A stretch of DNA of 64,000 nucleotides, taken from assembly GCF_026968045.1 (NCBI RefSeq), contig NZ_JAPVBQ010000004.1:546623-610622 (forward strand). The letters run 5' to 3'. The position numbers and the translations under genes are program-made. The stretch is from Modestobacter sp. VKM Ac-2977. Lineage in GTDB: Bacteria > Actinomycetota > Actinomycetes > Mycobacteriales > Geodermatophilaceae. The notes beneath the pieces were generated by a model. The model did no database searches, was not told where the DNA came from, and saw nothing but the letters and a program-made list of their open reading frames with translations. Shown piece by piece: positions 38,372 through 48,036 of this stretch (position 1 is its first letter; each line of letters begins with the position of its first letter).

Positions 38372-39448
38372 TCAGCTGGTGCGGGTCACCACGTACGTGC
38401 ACAGCCCGGACAGGGCCTCGCGCACCGGGCCGTCGGGCACCGCCGTCAACCGGTTGCGGGCCCGGTCGGCGTACTCGCCGAGCACCGCGGTGGCCCGGGC
38501 GAGGGAGGTCGAGCTGCGCAGCAGGGCGAGCGCCTCGGCGTGCTCGGAGTCGTCGACGACCGGGCCGGCGACCAGCTCGCGGAGCCGGGCCTCGGCCGGG
38601 TCGTCGCCGGCCAGGGCGAACAGCACCGGCAGGGTGGCGATCCCCTCGCGCAGGTCCGTTCCGGGCCGCTTCCCGGACACCCCGGCCTCGCTGACGATGT
38701 CGATCAGGTCGTCGGAGAGCTGGAAGGCCACCCCGACCTCCTCACCGAACGCGGTCAGCGCGGTGACCAGCTCCGGGGCGGCGCCGGCGAACGAGGCACC
38801 GAAGCGGGCGGAGGTGGCGACCAGGGACCCGGTCTTGTCGGCCAGCACCCCGAGGTGGTGGCCGACAGCGTCCTCGCCCGGCTGGGCGCCGACGGTCTCC
38901 CGCAACTGGCCGGTGACCAGCCGCTCGAACGTCCGGGCCTGCACCCGGACGGCCTCCGGACCGAGGTCGGCCAGCAGGTCCGACGCCCGGGCGAAGAGGA
39001 AGTCGCCGGTCAGGATGGCGACGCTGTTGGTCCAGCGGCTGTTGGCGCTCGGGGCGCCCCGGCGGACGGAGGCCTCGTCCATCACGTCGTCGTGGTACAG
39101 CGTGGCCAGGTGGGTCAGCTCGCAGACGACGGCCGCGTCGACCACTTCGGGGGCGTCCGCGTCGCCGAGCTGGGCGGCGAGCAGGGCCAGCAGCGGCCGG
39201 AACCGCTTGCCGCCGGCGGCCATCAGGTGACCGGCGGCCTCGTTCACGAACGCGTGCTCGCTGGCGACCGAGGAGGCCAGCCGGGCCTCCACCCGCGCCA
39301 GCCCGTCGGACAGGGCCGCACCGAGCTCACCGTCGGGCAGCCAGGGGCCGATCGTCGAGGCCGGGCTGGCGGGCCGGTGCCACGACTGGCCCTCGCGCTG
39401 GGGGTCGCGTCCGCCGCCCTGGGGGCTGGTGGTGCCGGCTCCGGTCAT
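38372..39448 (-). CDS. Long-chain polyprenyl diphosphate synthase
   Basis: This trans-prenyltransferase probably makes the isoprenoid tail of menaquinone. From the ATG at 39448 it has 358 residues; a GTG at 39475 after a G-run would add nine. Both Asp-rich motifs are present: HLATLYHDDVMDEASVRRGA (first) and VAFQLSDDLIDIVSEAG (second), with GGKRFRPLLALLAAQ upstream. Its place directly after nuoN is conserved in actinobacteria and fits quinone supply to complex I. Chain length is not readable. Confidence 0.9.
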   Translation of the reverse strand: MTGAGTTSPQGGGRDPQREGQSWHRPASPASTIGPWLPDGELGAALSDGLARVEARLASSVASEHAFVNEAAGHLMAAGGKRFRPLLALLAAQLGDADAPEVVDAAVVCELTHLATLYHDDVMDEASVRRGAPSANSRWTNSVAILTGDFLFARASDLLADLGPEAVRVQARTFERLVTGQLRETVGAQPGEDAVGHHLGVLADKTGSLVATSARFGASFAGAAPELVTALTAFGEEVGVAFQLSDDLIDIVSEAGVSGKRPGTDLREGIATLPVLFALAGDDPAEARLRELVAGPVVDDSEHAEALALLRSSTSLARATAVLGEYADRARNRLTAVPDGPVREALSGLCTYVVTRTS

Positions 39449-39522
39449 CAACCGACGAAGATAGCCGCCGCGCACGGCCCCCGGCGCACCGGCCTACCGT
39501 CAGCCGGGCCGTCCGGAGCCGG

Positions 39523-41067
39523 TCAGCCGACGAACACCGCGGCCGACTCGGCCAGCTCGAGCACCGCCCCGGGCAGGACGCCGAGCACCAGCGTCGCGGC
39601 CGCGGTGACCGCGAGCACGATCGTCGTCGGCAGGCCGGGGACGCCGACGGTGGGGCCGTCGGGCGCGGGGTCGGAGAAGTACATGAGCACGACGACCCGC
39701 AGGTAGAAGAACGCCGCGATCGCACTGGCGACCAGGGCGGTGACGACCAGCGGCCAGGCCCCGGCCTCGATCGCGGCCCGGAAAACGGCGAACTTGCCGG
39801 TGAACCCGCTGGTGAGCGGGATGCCGGCGAGGGCCAGCAGGAAGAAGGACATCAGGGCGGCCACCAGCGGGGAGCGCTGCGCCAGGCCGGCCCACTGGGA
39901 GAGGTGGGTGGCCTCGCCGTCGCCGTCCCGGACCAGGGTGAGCAGCCCGAACGCGCCGAGCGTGGTGAGGCCGTAGGTGACCAGGTAGAACATGGTCGCG
40001 GCCAGCCCGTAGCCGGTGCCGTCCGGGCCGAGGCCGATGACCCCGGTGAGCAGGAAGCCGGCGTGGGCGATCGAGGAGTAGGCCAGCATCCGCTTGACGT
40101 CGGTCTGGGTGAGCCCGAGCACCGCGCCGACCACCATGGAGGCGATCGCCAGGGCGTAGACCAGCGGGCGCCAGGTCCAGTCGGCGGTGCCGAAGGCCAC
40201 GTAGAGCAGCCGCAGCACCGCCCCGAAGGCGGCGACCTTGGTGGCCGCGGCCATGAAGGCGGTCACTGCGGTGGGGGCGCCCTGGTAGACGTCGGGGGTC
40301 CAGCTGTGGAAGGGCGCGACGCTGGCCTTGAACATCAGCCCGACCACGAGCAGGCCCAGCCCGATCACCATGAGGGCGCTGCCGCCCTCGGTCACCACGG
40401 CCACCCGCACGTCGGACAGTCGCACGCTGCCGGTCGCGCCGTAGACGAGGGCGAGCCCGTACAGGAAGAAGGCCGAGGCGAACGCGCCGAGCAGGAAGTA
40501 CTTGACCGCCGCCTCCTGGGACAGCAGCCGCCGGCGGCGGGCCAGCCCGGACAGCAGGTACAGCGGCAGGCTGAGCACCTCGAGCGCCACGAACATGAGC
40601 AGCAGGTCGTTGGCGGCGGTGAACAGCATCATGCCGCCGATGGCGAAGGTGGCCAGCGGGTAGACCTCGGTCTGCACCCGCTCGGAGGTGGCCAGCTCAC
40701 GGTCCCGGACGCTGCCGGCCGGGACCGCGGCGGCGGCGACGAACGCCGAGCGGGCCGGGTCCAGGGCGCGCTCGCTGAACAGCAGGACCGACAGCGCGCC
40801 CAGGATGGCGATCGTCCCCTGCAGGAACAGGGCCGGCCCGTCGACGGCCAGCGCCCCGGCAGCGGTGACCTCCTCGGTGCCGGCCAGCAGCAGCGTGGCG
40901 ACGAAGGCCCCGATGGTGCCGACCAGGGCGATCGTCACCTGCACGGGATGGCGCACGGACCGGGGCGTGAACGCCTCGACCAGGACGCCGACGCACGCGG
41001 CACCGAAGACGAACAGCAGCGGTGCGAGCGCCGCGTAGGACAGGTCCGGTGCCTCGATGGCGCCCAT
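39523..41067 (-). CDS. nuoN: NADH-quinone oxidoreductase subunit N
   Basis: An antiporter-like membrane subunit of the complex I proton-pumping arm, with 514 residues and about 14 helices. Typical segments are LLMFVALEVLSLPLYLLSGL, KASVAPFHSWTPDVYQGAPT and KRMLAYSSIAHAGFLLTG. It is the last nuo gene; its ATG shares a base with the nuoM stop. The polyprenyl synthase follows. Confidence 0.96.
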   Translation of the reverse strand: MGAIEAPDLSYAALAPLLFVFGAACVGVLVEAFTPRSVRHPVQVTIALVGTIGAFVATLLLAGTEEVTAAGALAVDGPALFLQGTIAILGALSVLLFSERALDPARSAFVAAAAVPAGSVRDRELATSERVQTEVYPLATFAIGGMMLFTAANDLLLMFVALEVLSLPLYLLSGLARRRRLLSQEAAVKYFLLGAFASAFFLYGLALVYGATGSVRLSDVRVAVVTEGGSALMVIGLGLLVVGLMFKASVAPFHSWTPDVYQGAPTAVTAFMAAATKVAAFGAVLRLLYVAFGTADWTWRPLVYALAIASMVVGAVLGLTQTDVKRMLAYSSIAHAGFLLTGVIGLGPDGTGYGLAATMFYLVTYGLTTLGAFGLLTLVRDGDGEATHLSQWAGLAQRSPLVAALMSFFLLALAGIPLTSGFTGKFAVFRAAIEAGAWPLVVTALVASAIAAFFYLRVVVLMYFSDPAPDGPTVGVPGLPTTIVLAVTAAATLVLGVLPGAVLELAESAAVFVG

Positions 41068-42776
41068 CAGTCGGTCCCCCCGGTCCCGGTGCTGCCCGGT
41101 GCAGCCGGCGTGCTGCCCCCGGGGTCGACGCCGATGTCGCTCATGGTCGCCTCGACCGCCGGGCTGACCAGGTCGATCAGCGGCTGCGGGTACACCCCGA
41201 GCACCAGGATCAGGGCGACCAGCGGCGTGACGACGGCGATCTCCCGCCCGGACAGGTCGCGGACCGCCAGTACCCGGGCCCGCGCCGGCGCCTCCAGCAC
41301 CGCGGTCGCCCCGCCGGCGCCGCGCTCGGGGACGGCGGTGGCGCCACCCCCGGCGCCGTGGTCGCCAGCGCCGTGATCAGCAGGGTCGTGGTCGCCAGCG
41401 CCGTCCTCGTCGACCAGGAGCACGCCGCGCGGCGGCCCGTGCATGACCCGCTGGTACATCAGCAGCACGTAGAGGGCGGCCAGCACGATCCCCACGGTGG
41501 CGATGATCGTGAACACCGGACGGGTCGGGAACGCCCCGATCAGCACCAGGAACTCGCTGACGAAGCTGTTGGTGCCCGGCAGCGCGAGGGAGGCCAGCCC
41601 GGCGAGCAGGAAGACCCCGGCCAGCAGCGGCGCCTTGGCCGCCAGCCCGCCGTAGTCGCGGATCTGCCGGGAGCCGCCGCGGGCGATGACCATGCCGACG
41701 ACGATGAACAGCAGGCCGGTGGCGATGCCGTGGTTGACCATGTAGAGCACCGCGCCGGTGGCCGCCTCGGTGGTGAAGGCGAAGATGCCCAGCGCGATGA
41801 AGCCGAAGTGCGCGATCGAGGTGTAGGACACCAGCCGCTTCATGTCGCTCTGCCCGACGGCCAGCAGCGCGGCGTAGATGATCCCGGCCACGGCGAGCAC
41901 CAGCACCCAGGGGGCCAGGTCGCGGGAGGCGTCGGGGAACAACGGCAGGCAGTAGCGCAGGAAGCCGAAGGTGCCGACCTTGTCCAGCACACCGACCAGC
42001 AGCACGGCGCCGCCGATGGGCGCCTCGGCCCCGGAGTCGGGCAGCCAGGTGTGGAACGGCACCAGCGGCGCCTTGATGGCGAAGGCGAGGAAGAAGCCGG
42101 CGAACAGCAGCTTCTGCACGTTCGGGTCGATCTCCAGCTGGCGCAGCGCGTCGAAGGCGAAGGTGCCCTCCCCGAGCTGGGAGTTGCTGACCACGTACAG
42201 CCCGATCACCGAGGCGAGCATGACCAGCCCGCCGAGCAGGCTGTACAGGAAGAACTTGACCGCGGCGTACTGCCGGTTCTCACCCCCGAAGCTGCCGATC
42301 AGGAAGTACATCGGCACGAGCATCGCCTCGAAGAAGACGTAGAACAGGAAGACGTCGGTGGCGGCGAAGACCCCGACCATCAGCGACTCGAGCAGCAGCA
42401 GCCACGCCCAGAAGGCGGTCATCGACCGCGCCGGGCGGCCCGGCCGGGGCAGCGGGGTGTCCCGCCACGAGGCGCCGACGACGACCGGCACCAGCACGCC
42501 GATCAGCAGCAGCATCGACAGTGCGATGCCGTCGACGCCGAGGGCGAAGTCGACCCCGAAGTCGGGGATCCAGGCCACCGAGGTGGTCAGCTGGAACCGC
42601 TCGCCGCCGGGGTCGAAGGCGACGGTGGTCAGCACGGCGAGCAGCAGCACCAGCAGGCTCACCGCCAGGGCGAGCTGGCGGGCCAGCGCCTCCCGGGCGG
42701 CCGGCAGCGCCGCGACGACCGCCGCACCGACCGCCGGGACGACGATCATCAGGACCAGCCAGGGGACGTCGGTCAC
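41067..42776 (-). CDS. nuoM: NADH-quinone oxidoreductase subunit M
   Basis: This antiporter-like subunit has 569 residues. It shows YVFFEAMLVPMYFLIGSFGG with the conserved Glu, APLVPFHTWLPDSGAEAP and KRLVSYTSIAHFGFIALG. An unusual feature is a loop of about 50 residues rich in Gly, Ala, His and Asp (GAGDHDPADHGAGDHGAGGG) inserted before the last membrane segment, encoded around 41280-41425. The stop shares a base with the nuoN start. Confidence 0.95.
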   Translation of the reverse strand: MTDVPWLVLMIVVPAVGAAVVAALPAAREALARQLALAVSLLVLLLAVLTTVAFDPGGERFQLTTSVAWIPDFGVDFALGVDGIALSMLLLIGVLVPVVVGASWRDTPLPRPGRPARSMTAFWAWLLLLESLMVGVFAATDVFLFYVFFEAMLVPMYFLIGSFGGENRQYAAVKFFLYSLLGGLVMLASVIGLYVVSNSQLGEGTFAFDALRQLEIDPNVQKLLFAGFFLAFAIKAPLVPFHTWLPDSGAEAPIGGAVLLVGVLDKVGTFGFLRYCLPLFPDASRDLAPWVLVLAVAGIIYAALLAVGQSDMKRLVSYTSIAHFGFIALGIFAFTTEAATGAVLYMVNHGIATGLLFIVVGMVIARGGSRQIRDYGGLAAKAPLLAGVFLLAGLASLALPGTNSFVSEFLVLIGAFPTRPVFTIIATVGIVLAALYVLLMYQRVMHGPPRGVLLVDEDGAGDHDPADHGAGDHGAGGGATAVPERGAGGATAVLEAPARARVLAVRDLSGREIAVVTPLVALILVLGVYPQPLIDLVSPAVEATMSDIGVDPGGSTPAAPGSTGTGGTD

Positions 42777-42816
42777 GGCCGGGCCGCCTCTCCGCGGGTG
42801 GGGGTGTCAGGGGTGG

Positions 42817-44733
42817 TCATGCCGTCACCGCGACCAGCGCACCGGCGACCAGCACCGCGCCGCCGAGGATGCCGAGGGCGTAGCTGCGGACGAACCCGGT
42901 CTGCGCCCGGCCCAGCCGGGCCGAGCCGCCGCCCAGCGCGGCGGCCGCTCCGTTGACCGCGCCGTCCACCCCGCGGGCGTCCAGCCAGACCAGCGCGCGG
43001 GTGAGCCACACCCCGGGGCGCATGACGAGCGACTCGTTGATCGTGTCGGCGTACAGCCCACGGCGCGCGGCGGTGACCACCGGCGAGACGCGGGCCGGCG
43101 CCGTCGTCGGCACCTCGCGGCGGCCGACGAACAGCCAGGCCGTGAGCGCCCCAAGGGCGACGACCACGGTGACGACGATGCTGACCACCAGCGGCGACAC
43201 CAGGTGCGCGGCCTCCTCCGGCTCGCCGAACACCGGCTCCAGCCAGCCGCTGAGCGGGAAGGCCGCCACCAGCAGGAAGCCCGCCGCGACCGACCCGAAG
43301 GCCAGCAGCACCATCGGCGCCGTCATCGACGCCGGGGCCTCGTGCGGGTGCACGCCCTCCTCCCAGCGGGGGCGGCCGAAGAAGGTCATCAGCATCAGCC
43401 GGGTCATGTAGAAGGCGGTGAGCCCGGCACCGAGGACGGCGACCCCGCCGAGCACCCAGCCCGACCAGCCGCCGCGGTCCAGCGCCACCTCGATGATCGC
43501 GTCCTTGGTCCACCAGCCGGACAGGAACGGGAAGCCGATCAGTGCGAGGTAGCCCAGTCCGAAGGTGACGAAGGTGATCGGCAGCTTCCTGGCCAGGCCG
43601 CCGAAGCGGCGCATGTCCACGGAGTCGTCCATCGCGTGCATCACCGAGCCGGCGCCGAGGAACAGCCCGGCCTTGAAGAAGCCGTGCGCCAGCAGGTGGG
43701 CGATGGCGGCCGCGTAGCCGACCGGCCCGAGGCCCACGGCCAGGAACATGTAGCCGATCTGGCTGACCGTGGAGTAGGCCAGCACCTTCTTGATGTCGTC
43801 GTGGGCGCAGCCGGCGATGGCCCCGATCAGCAGGGTCACCGCGCCGACGGCCAGGACGACGGTGCGGGCGGTGGGCGTGGCGTCGTAGACCGGGGCGCTG
43901 CGGGCGATCAGGTACACCCCGGCGGTCACCATCGTGGCCGCGTGGATGAGCGCCGAGACCGGCGTCGGGCCCTCCATCGCGTCGGGCAGCCAGGCCTGCA
44001 GCGGGAACTGGCCGGACTTGCCGCAGGCGCCGAGCAGCAGGAGCAGCCCGATCGCGGTGACGGTGCCGCCAGCGAGCAGCCCGACCGAGCCGAAGACGCC
44101 GGCGTAGGACGTCGTCCCGAGCTGGGCGAACATCAGGAAGATCGCCAGCGCCAGGCCGACGTCCCCGACCCGGTTCATCAGGAAGGCCTTCTTGGCCGCC
44201 GTGGCGGCCGCCGGGCGGGTGTGCCAGAAGGCGATGAGCAGGTAGGACGCCAGGCCGACGCCCTCCCAGCCGACGTAGAGGGCCACGTAGCTGTTGCCCA
44301 GGACCAGCAGCAGCATCGCCGCGACGAACAGGTTGAGGTAGGCGAAGAACCGGCGGCGGCCGGGGTCGTGCGCCATGTAGCCGATCGAGTAGACGTGGAT
44401 CAGCGCACCGACCCCGGTGATCAGCAGGGCGAAGACCGCCGACAGCGGGTCGAACAGCAGCCCGGCGGTGACGTCGAGGTTGCCGGTGTCGATGAAGGTG
44501 AACAGGTCCAGGCTGACCGTGCGGCCGGCGCGTTCGGTCAGCGCGAGGGTGCAGGCCAGCGCGACGGCGAACGCCGCGACCACGGTGCCGGTCGCCAGCA
44601 GGTGCCCCCAGCGGTCGGTACGCCGCCCACCCAGCAGCAGCAGCGCCGCACCGGCCAGCGGCAGCACGATCACCAGCCACGCGACGGACAACAGTCCGTC
44701 GACCGGGACCGACGCAGGCACGACCTCGTTCAC
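42817..44733 (-). CDS. nuoL: NADH-quinone oxidoreductase subunit L
   Basis: This is the distal antiporter-like subunit with the long lateral helix; 638 residues from a GTG at 44733. Signature segments are QFPLQAWLPDAMEGPTPVSA, HAATMVTAGVYLIARSAP and DIKKVLAYSTVSQIGYMFLA. It lies 19 bases after nuoK and 40 before nuoM. Confidence 0.95.
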   Translation of the reverse strand: MNEVVPASVPVDGLLSVAWLVIVLPLAGAALLLLGGRRTDRWGHLLATGTVVAAFAVALACTLALTERAGRTVSLDLFTFIDTGNLDVTAGLLFDPLSAVFALLITGVGALIHVYSIGYMAHDPGRRRFFAYLNLFVAAMLLLVLGNSYVALYVGWEGVGLASYLLIAFWHTRPAAATAAKKAFLMNRVGDVGLALAIFLMFAQLGTTSYAGVFGSVGLLAGGTVTAIGLLLLLGACGKSGQFPLQAWLPDAMEGPTPVSALIHAATMVTAGVYLIARSAPVYDATPTARTVVLAVGAVTLLIGAIAGCAHDDIKKVLAYSTVSQIGYMFLAVGLGPVGYAAAIAHLLAHGFFKAGLFLGAGSVMHAMDDSVDMRRFGGLARKLPITFVTFGLGYLALIGFPFLSGWWTKDAIIEVALDRGGWSGWVLGGVAVLGAGLTAFYMTRLMLMTFFGRPRWEEGVHPHEAPASMTAPMVLLAFGSVAAGFLLVAAFPLSGWLEPVFGEPEEAAHLVSPLVVSIVVTVVVALGALTAWLFVGRREVPTTAPARVSPVVTAARRGLYADTINESLVMRPGVWLTRALVWLDARGVDGAVNGAAAALGGGSARLGRAQTGFVRSYALGILGGAVLVAGALVAVTA

Positions 44734-44752
44734 CCCTGGGCTCCCGTTCCGC

Positions 44753-45052
44753 TCAGTACTTCAGCAGGTTGACGTCGTCGACCGAGGCCGAGCGGCGGGT
44801 GCGGTAGATCGACATGATGATCGCCAGGCCGATGACCACCTCCGCGGCGGCGACGACCATCACGAACAGGGCGATGACCTGCCCCTCGACCGTCCCGGTG
44901 CTCCGGGCGAAGGTGATCAGCGTGAGGTTCACCGAGTTGAGCATCAGCTCGATGCACATGAACACGACGATCGCGTTGCGCCGGACCAGGACGCCGACTG
45001 CGCCGATGGTGAACAGGATCGCGGCCAGCACCAGGTAGTTCGTGATGGTCAT
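44753..45052 (-). CDS. nuoK: NADH-quinone oxidoreductase subunit K
   Basis: 99 residues with three membrane helices. The conserved glutamates are in [18 protein letters not shown] and [18 protein letters not shown]. The ATG at 45052 overlaps the nuoJ stop by four bases. Length and sequence match the family exactly. Confidence 0.96.
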   Translation of the reverse strand: MTITNYLVLAAILFTIGAVGVLVRRNAIVVFMCIELMLNSVNLTLITFARSTGTVEGQVIALFVMVVAAAEVVIGLAIIMSIYRTRRSASVDDVNLLKY

Positions 45053-45939
45053 CGGGGCGCGCCCTCTCCACTGCCGGGGACCGGGCCGGTGGTGCCGCCG
45101 CCGATCGTGCCGAGCGCCGCGTCGGTGCCCCCGGCGTGCGGCAGCCCCTCCCGTTCGATCCCGACGCTGCCGGTGCGCGGCAGCTCGTCGACCCGCACGG
45201 GCTCGACCCCGGTCGCGAAGCTGCTCGGCGCGAGACCGCCGTCGGGCAGCCGGCCGGGCGCGGCGATGGAGTTGGCCCGCGCGTAGACGCCGGGCCCGGG
45301 CAGCGTCTGCGGCCGGTCGGTGAGGAACCGGGCGCGGGAGCGCTCCTTCTGGCTGCGCAGGACGCCGGGCTCCCGTTCGGCGTGGGTGAGCATCAGCGCA
45401 CCCACCGCGGCGACGATGAGCAGCGCACCGGTGACCTCGAAGGCCAGCACGAAGCGCCCGTAGAGCACGGCGGCGATCGCCTCGACGTTGCCGGCGGCCG
45501 GCCCGCCCTCGGTGCCCTGCACCGCCGTCAGACCGATGACCGGCAGGTCCTCGGCGCCCCGCGCGACACCGGCACCCACCAGCCCGGCGAAGCCGATGCC
45601 CAGGACGATCGCCGCCACCCGCTGCCCACGCAGCGTCTCGACCACCGAGTCCGACGTCTCCCGGCCGACCAGCATGAGCACGAAGAGGAACAGGATCATG
45701 ATCGCGCCGGTGTAGACGATGATCTGCGCCGCACCGAGGAACGGCGCCTCCTGGACGACGTAGAAGACGCCCAGGCTGAGCATGGTGGCGACCAGCCACA
45801 GCGCGGAGTGGACGGCGTTGCGGGACAGCACCATCCCCAGCGCACCGGCCAGGGCGACCGGGGCCAGCACCCAGAAGACGATGGTCTCCCCGGTGCCGAT
45901 GACCACCCCGGTGTCCGCAGCGGCGGCCAGCACGCTCAT
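45049..45939 (-). CDS. nuoJ: NADH-quinone oxidoreductase subunit J
   Basis: 296 residues from the ATG at 45939, which overlaps the nuoI stop by four bases. Five membrane helices fill residues about 20-190, with [20 protein letters not shown] as the conserved core. The last 100 residues are a hydrophilic Gly/Pro/Arg-rich tail not found in short NuoJ proteins. Confidence 0.94.
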   Translation of the reverse strand: MSVLAAAADTGVVIGTGETIVFWVLAPVALAGALGMVLSRNAVHSALWLVATMLSLGVFYVVQEAPFLGAAQIIVYTGAIMILFLFVLMLVGRETSDSVVETLRGQRVAAIVLGIGFAGLVGAGVARGAEDLPVIGLTAVQGTEGGPAAGNVEAIAAVLYGRFVLAFEVTGALLIVAAVGALMLTHAEREPGVLRSQKERSRARFLTDRPQTLPGPGVYARANSIAAPGRLPDGGLAPSSFATGVEPVRVDELPRTGSVGIEREGLPHAGGTDAALGTIGGGTTGPVPGSGEGAPR

Positions 45940-46604
45940 GCCCGCTCCCCGACCACCGGCTCGGCGGCCGACCCGGGCTGCGGCGCCCGCACGTAGTAGT
46001 CCTGCTCGCTCTCGCCCAGCCGCATCGGGTGCGGCGGCTGCTCCATCCCCGGGAGCAGCGGGGCCATCAGCTGCTCCTTGGTGTAGATCAGCGCCTGGCG
46101 GTCGTCGTCGGCGAGCTCGAAGTCGTTGCTCATCGTCAGCGACCGGGTGGGGCAGGCCTCGATGCACAGGCCGCAGAAGATGCAGCGCAGGTAGTTGATC
46201 TGGTAGACGGCGCCGTAGCGCTCACCCGGGGAGAAGCGGGCGTCCTCGGTGTTGTCCCCGCCCTCGACGTAGATGGCGTCGGCCGGGCAGGCCCAGGCAC
46301 AGAGCTCGCAGCCCACGCACTTCTCCAGGCCGTCGGGGTGCCGGTTGAGCACGTGCCGGCCGTGGTAGCGCGGCTTGGTCTGCTTCGGGACCTCCGGGTA
46401 CTCCTCGGTGGTCACCTTCTTGAACATCGTGGCGAAGGTGACCCCGAACCCCTGGGCGGGCCCGGGCAGCCAGCTGGACCGCTTGCCGGGGGCCGTGCTG
46501 GACGGCGCCGCGGAGGACTGCCGGGCGATGGCCGTGCCCTCCCGCCGGGCCGGGCTGGCGCCGGACGTCGGCTCGGTGGGGGGCGGCGGGGTGGGCTCAG
46601 ACAT
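45936..46604 (-). CDS. nuoI: NADH-quinone oxidoreductase subunit I
   Basis: 222 residues carrying clusters N6a and N6b: [12 protein letters not shown] and [13 protein letters not shown]. The N-terminal 50 residues are low-complexity Pro/Ser/Ala and absent from short homologues. The ATG at 46604 overlaps the end of nuoH by eight bases. It connects the hydrophilic arm to the membrane arm near NuoH. Confidence 0.95.
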   Translation of the reverse strand: MSEPTPPPPTEPTSGASPARREGTAIARQSSAAPSSTAPGKRSSWLPGPAQGFGVTFATMFKKVTTEEYPEVPKQTKPRYHGRHVLNRHPDGLEKCVGCELCAWACPADAIYVEGGDNTEDARFSPGERYGAVYQINYLRCIFCGLCIEACPTRSLTMSNDFELADDDRQALIYTKEQLMAPLLPGMEQPPHPMRLGESEQDYYVRAPQPGSAAEPVVGERA

Positions 46605-48036
46605 CGTCGGTCTCCTCAGGCGTGGTCGAGCTGCTGCGCCGGCCGGTGCCGACCACGGTCCCGGCGCTGACGGACTCCCGGCTGCGCAGCCGCGGGGAGG
46701 GCGGGACGACCAGGTCCATCGGGGGCACCGGGAACCCGCCGGCGGCCCGGTCCCGGCCCCGGGCGTCGAGCACCTGCGGCTCGGCCGGTGCCGGCCCGCC
46801 GGCGGCGGCCTCGCGGGCGGCGACCCGGGTGTCCCGGTTGCGCATCCGGGAGGCCAGTAGCAGCCCACCCAGCAGCAACAGCGCGATCGGCACCCCCACG
46901 AAGACCGCCATCTCGCCGGCGTCCACGTCGGTCTCCCGGGCGACGGCGCGCAGCGTCGCGACGACGAGGATCCAGACCAGGCCGACCGGGACGAGCACCT
47001 TCCAGCCGAAGCTCATGAACTGGTCGTAGCGGAGCCGGGGCAGCGTGCCGCGCAACCAGACGAAGACGAACAGCGCGACGACGACCTTGGCGAAGAACCA
47101 CAGCAGCGGCCACCAGCCGGTGTTGGCGCCGTCCCAGATCGAGATCGGCCAGGGCGCCCGCCAGCCGCCGAGGAAGAGCGTGGCGGCCAGCGCGGAGACG
47201 GTGACGATGTTGATGTACTCGGCCAGGAAGAACAGCGCGAACTTCAGCGACGAGTACTCGGTGTGGAAGCCGCCGACCAGCTCGCTCTCGGCCTCGGGGA
47301 GGTCGAACGGCGCCCGGTTGGTCTCGCCCACCACGGCGATGGCGTAGATGACGAAGGACACCGGCAGCAGGACGGCGAACCAGCTGGGCCCGGTGAACTC
47401 GAGGCCGAAGAGGGACAGCTCGGTGCCGTCGGCCTGGGCGGCGACGATCTCCGAGGTCGACATCGAGCCGGCGTAGAGGAACACCGCGACGATCGACAGG
47501 CCCATCGCGATCTCGTAGCTGATCATCTGGGCCGCGCTGCGCAGCGAGCCGAGCAGCGGGTAGGTCGACCCGGAGGCCCAGCCGCCGAGCACGATGCCGT
47601 AGACGCCCATGGCCGAGCAGGCCAGCACGATGAGCACCCCGATCGGGGAGTCGACGAGCTGCAATGGCGTGCGCTCGCCGAAGATGCTGACCGTCGGGCC
47701 GAGCGGGATGACCGAGAAGGCCAAGAACGCCGGGATGGTGGCGATGACCGGCGCCAGGAAGTACACCGGCTTGTCGGCCAGCGCCGGCATGATGTCCTCC
47801 TTGAACGCCAGCTTCAGGCCGTCGGCGAGGCTCTGCAGGTAGCCGCGCGGCCCGACCCGGTTGGGGCCGATCCGCTGCTGCATCCGGGCGACGACCTTGC
47901 GCTCGAAGACGATGGCGAACAGCGTCATCAGCACCAGCACCCCGAAGATGCCGACGATCTTGATGAGCACGATCCACCAGACGTCGTTCCCGAAGTCCAC
48001 CAGCGTCGGCTGGTCGGCGGCGGCGAAGACGGTCAC
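46597..48036 (-). CDS. nuoH: NADH-quinone oxidoreductase subunit H
   Basis: This quinone-site membrane subunit has 479 residues from a GTG at 48036 that overlaps the nuoG stop (GTGA). It contains [18 protein letters not shown] and [20 protein letters not shown], the quinone-tunnel motif. The C-terminal 75 residues form a hydrophilic tail (Arg, Ala, Pro, Ser, ending TPEETDDV). Eight helices are expected. Confidence 0.95.
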   Translation of the reverse strand: MTVFAAADQPTLVDFGNDVWWIVLIKIVGIFGVLVLMTLFAIVFERKVVARMQQRIGPNRVGPRGYLQSLADGLKLAFKEDIMPALADKPVYFLAPVIATIPAFLAFSVIPLGPTVSIFGERTPLQLVDSPIGVLIVLACSAMGVYGIVLGGWASGSTYPLLGSLRSAAQMISYEIAMGLSIVAVFLYAGSMSTSEIVAAQADGTELSLFGLEFTGPSWFAVLLPVSFVIYAIAVVGETNRAPFDLPEAESELVGGFHTEYSSLKFALFFLAEYINIVTVSALAATLFLGGWRAPWPISIWDGANTGWWPLLWFFAKVVVALFVFVWLRGTLPRLRYDQFMSFGWKVLVPVGLVWILVVATLRAVARETDVDAGEMAVFVGVPIALLLLGGLLLASRMRNRDTRVAAREAAAGGPAPAEPQVLDARGRDRAAGGFPVPPMDLVVPPSPRLRSRESVSAGTVVGTGRRSSSTTPEETDDV

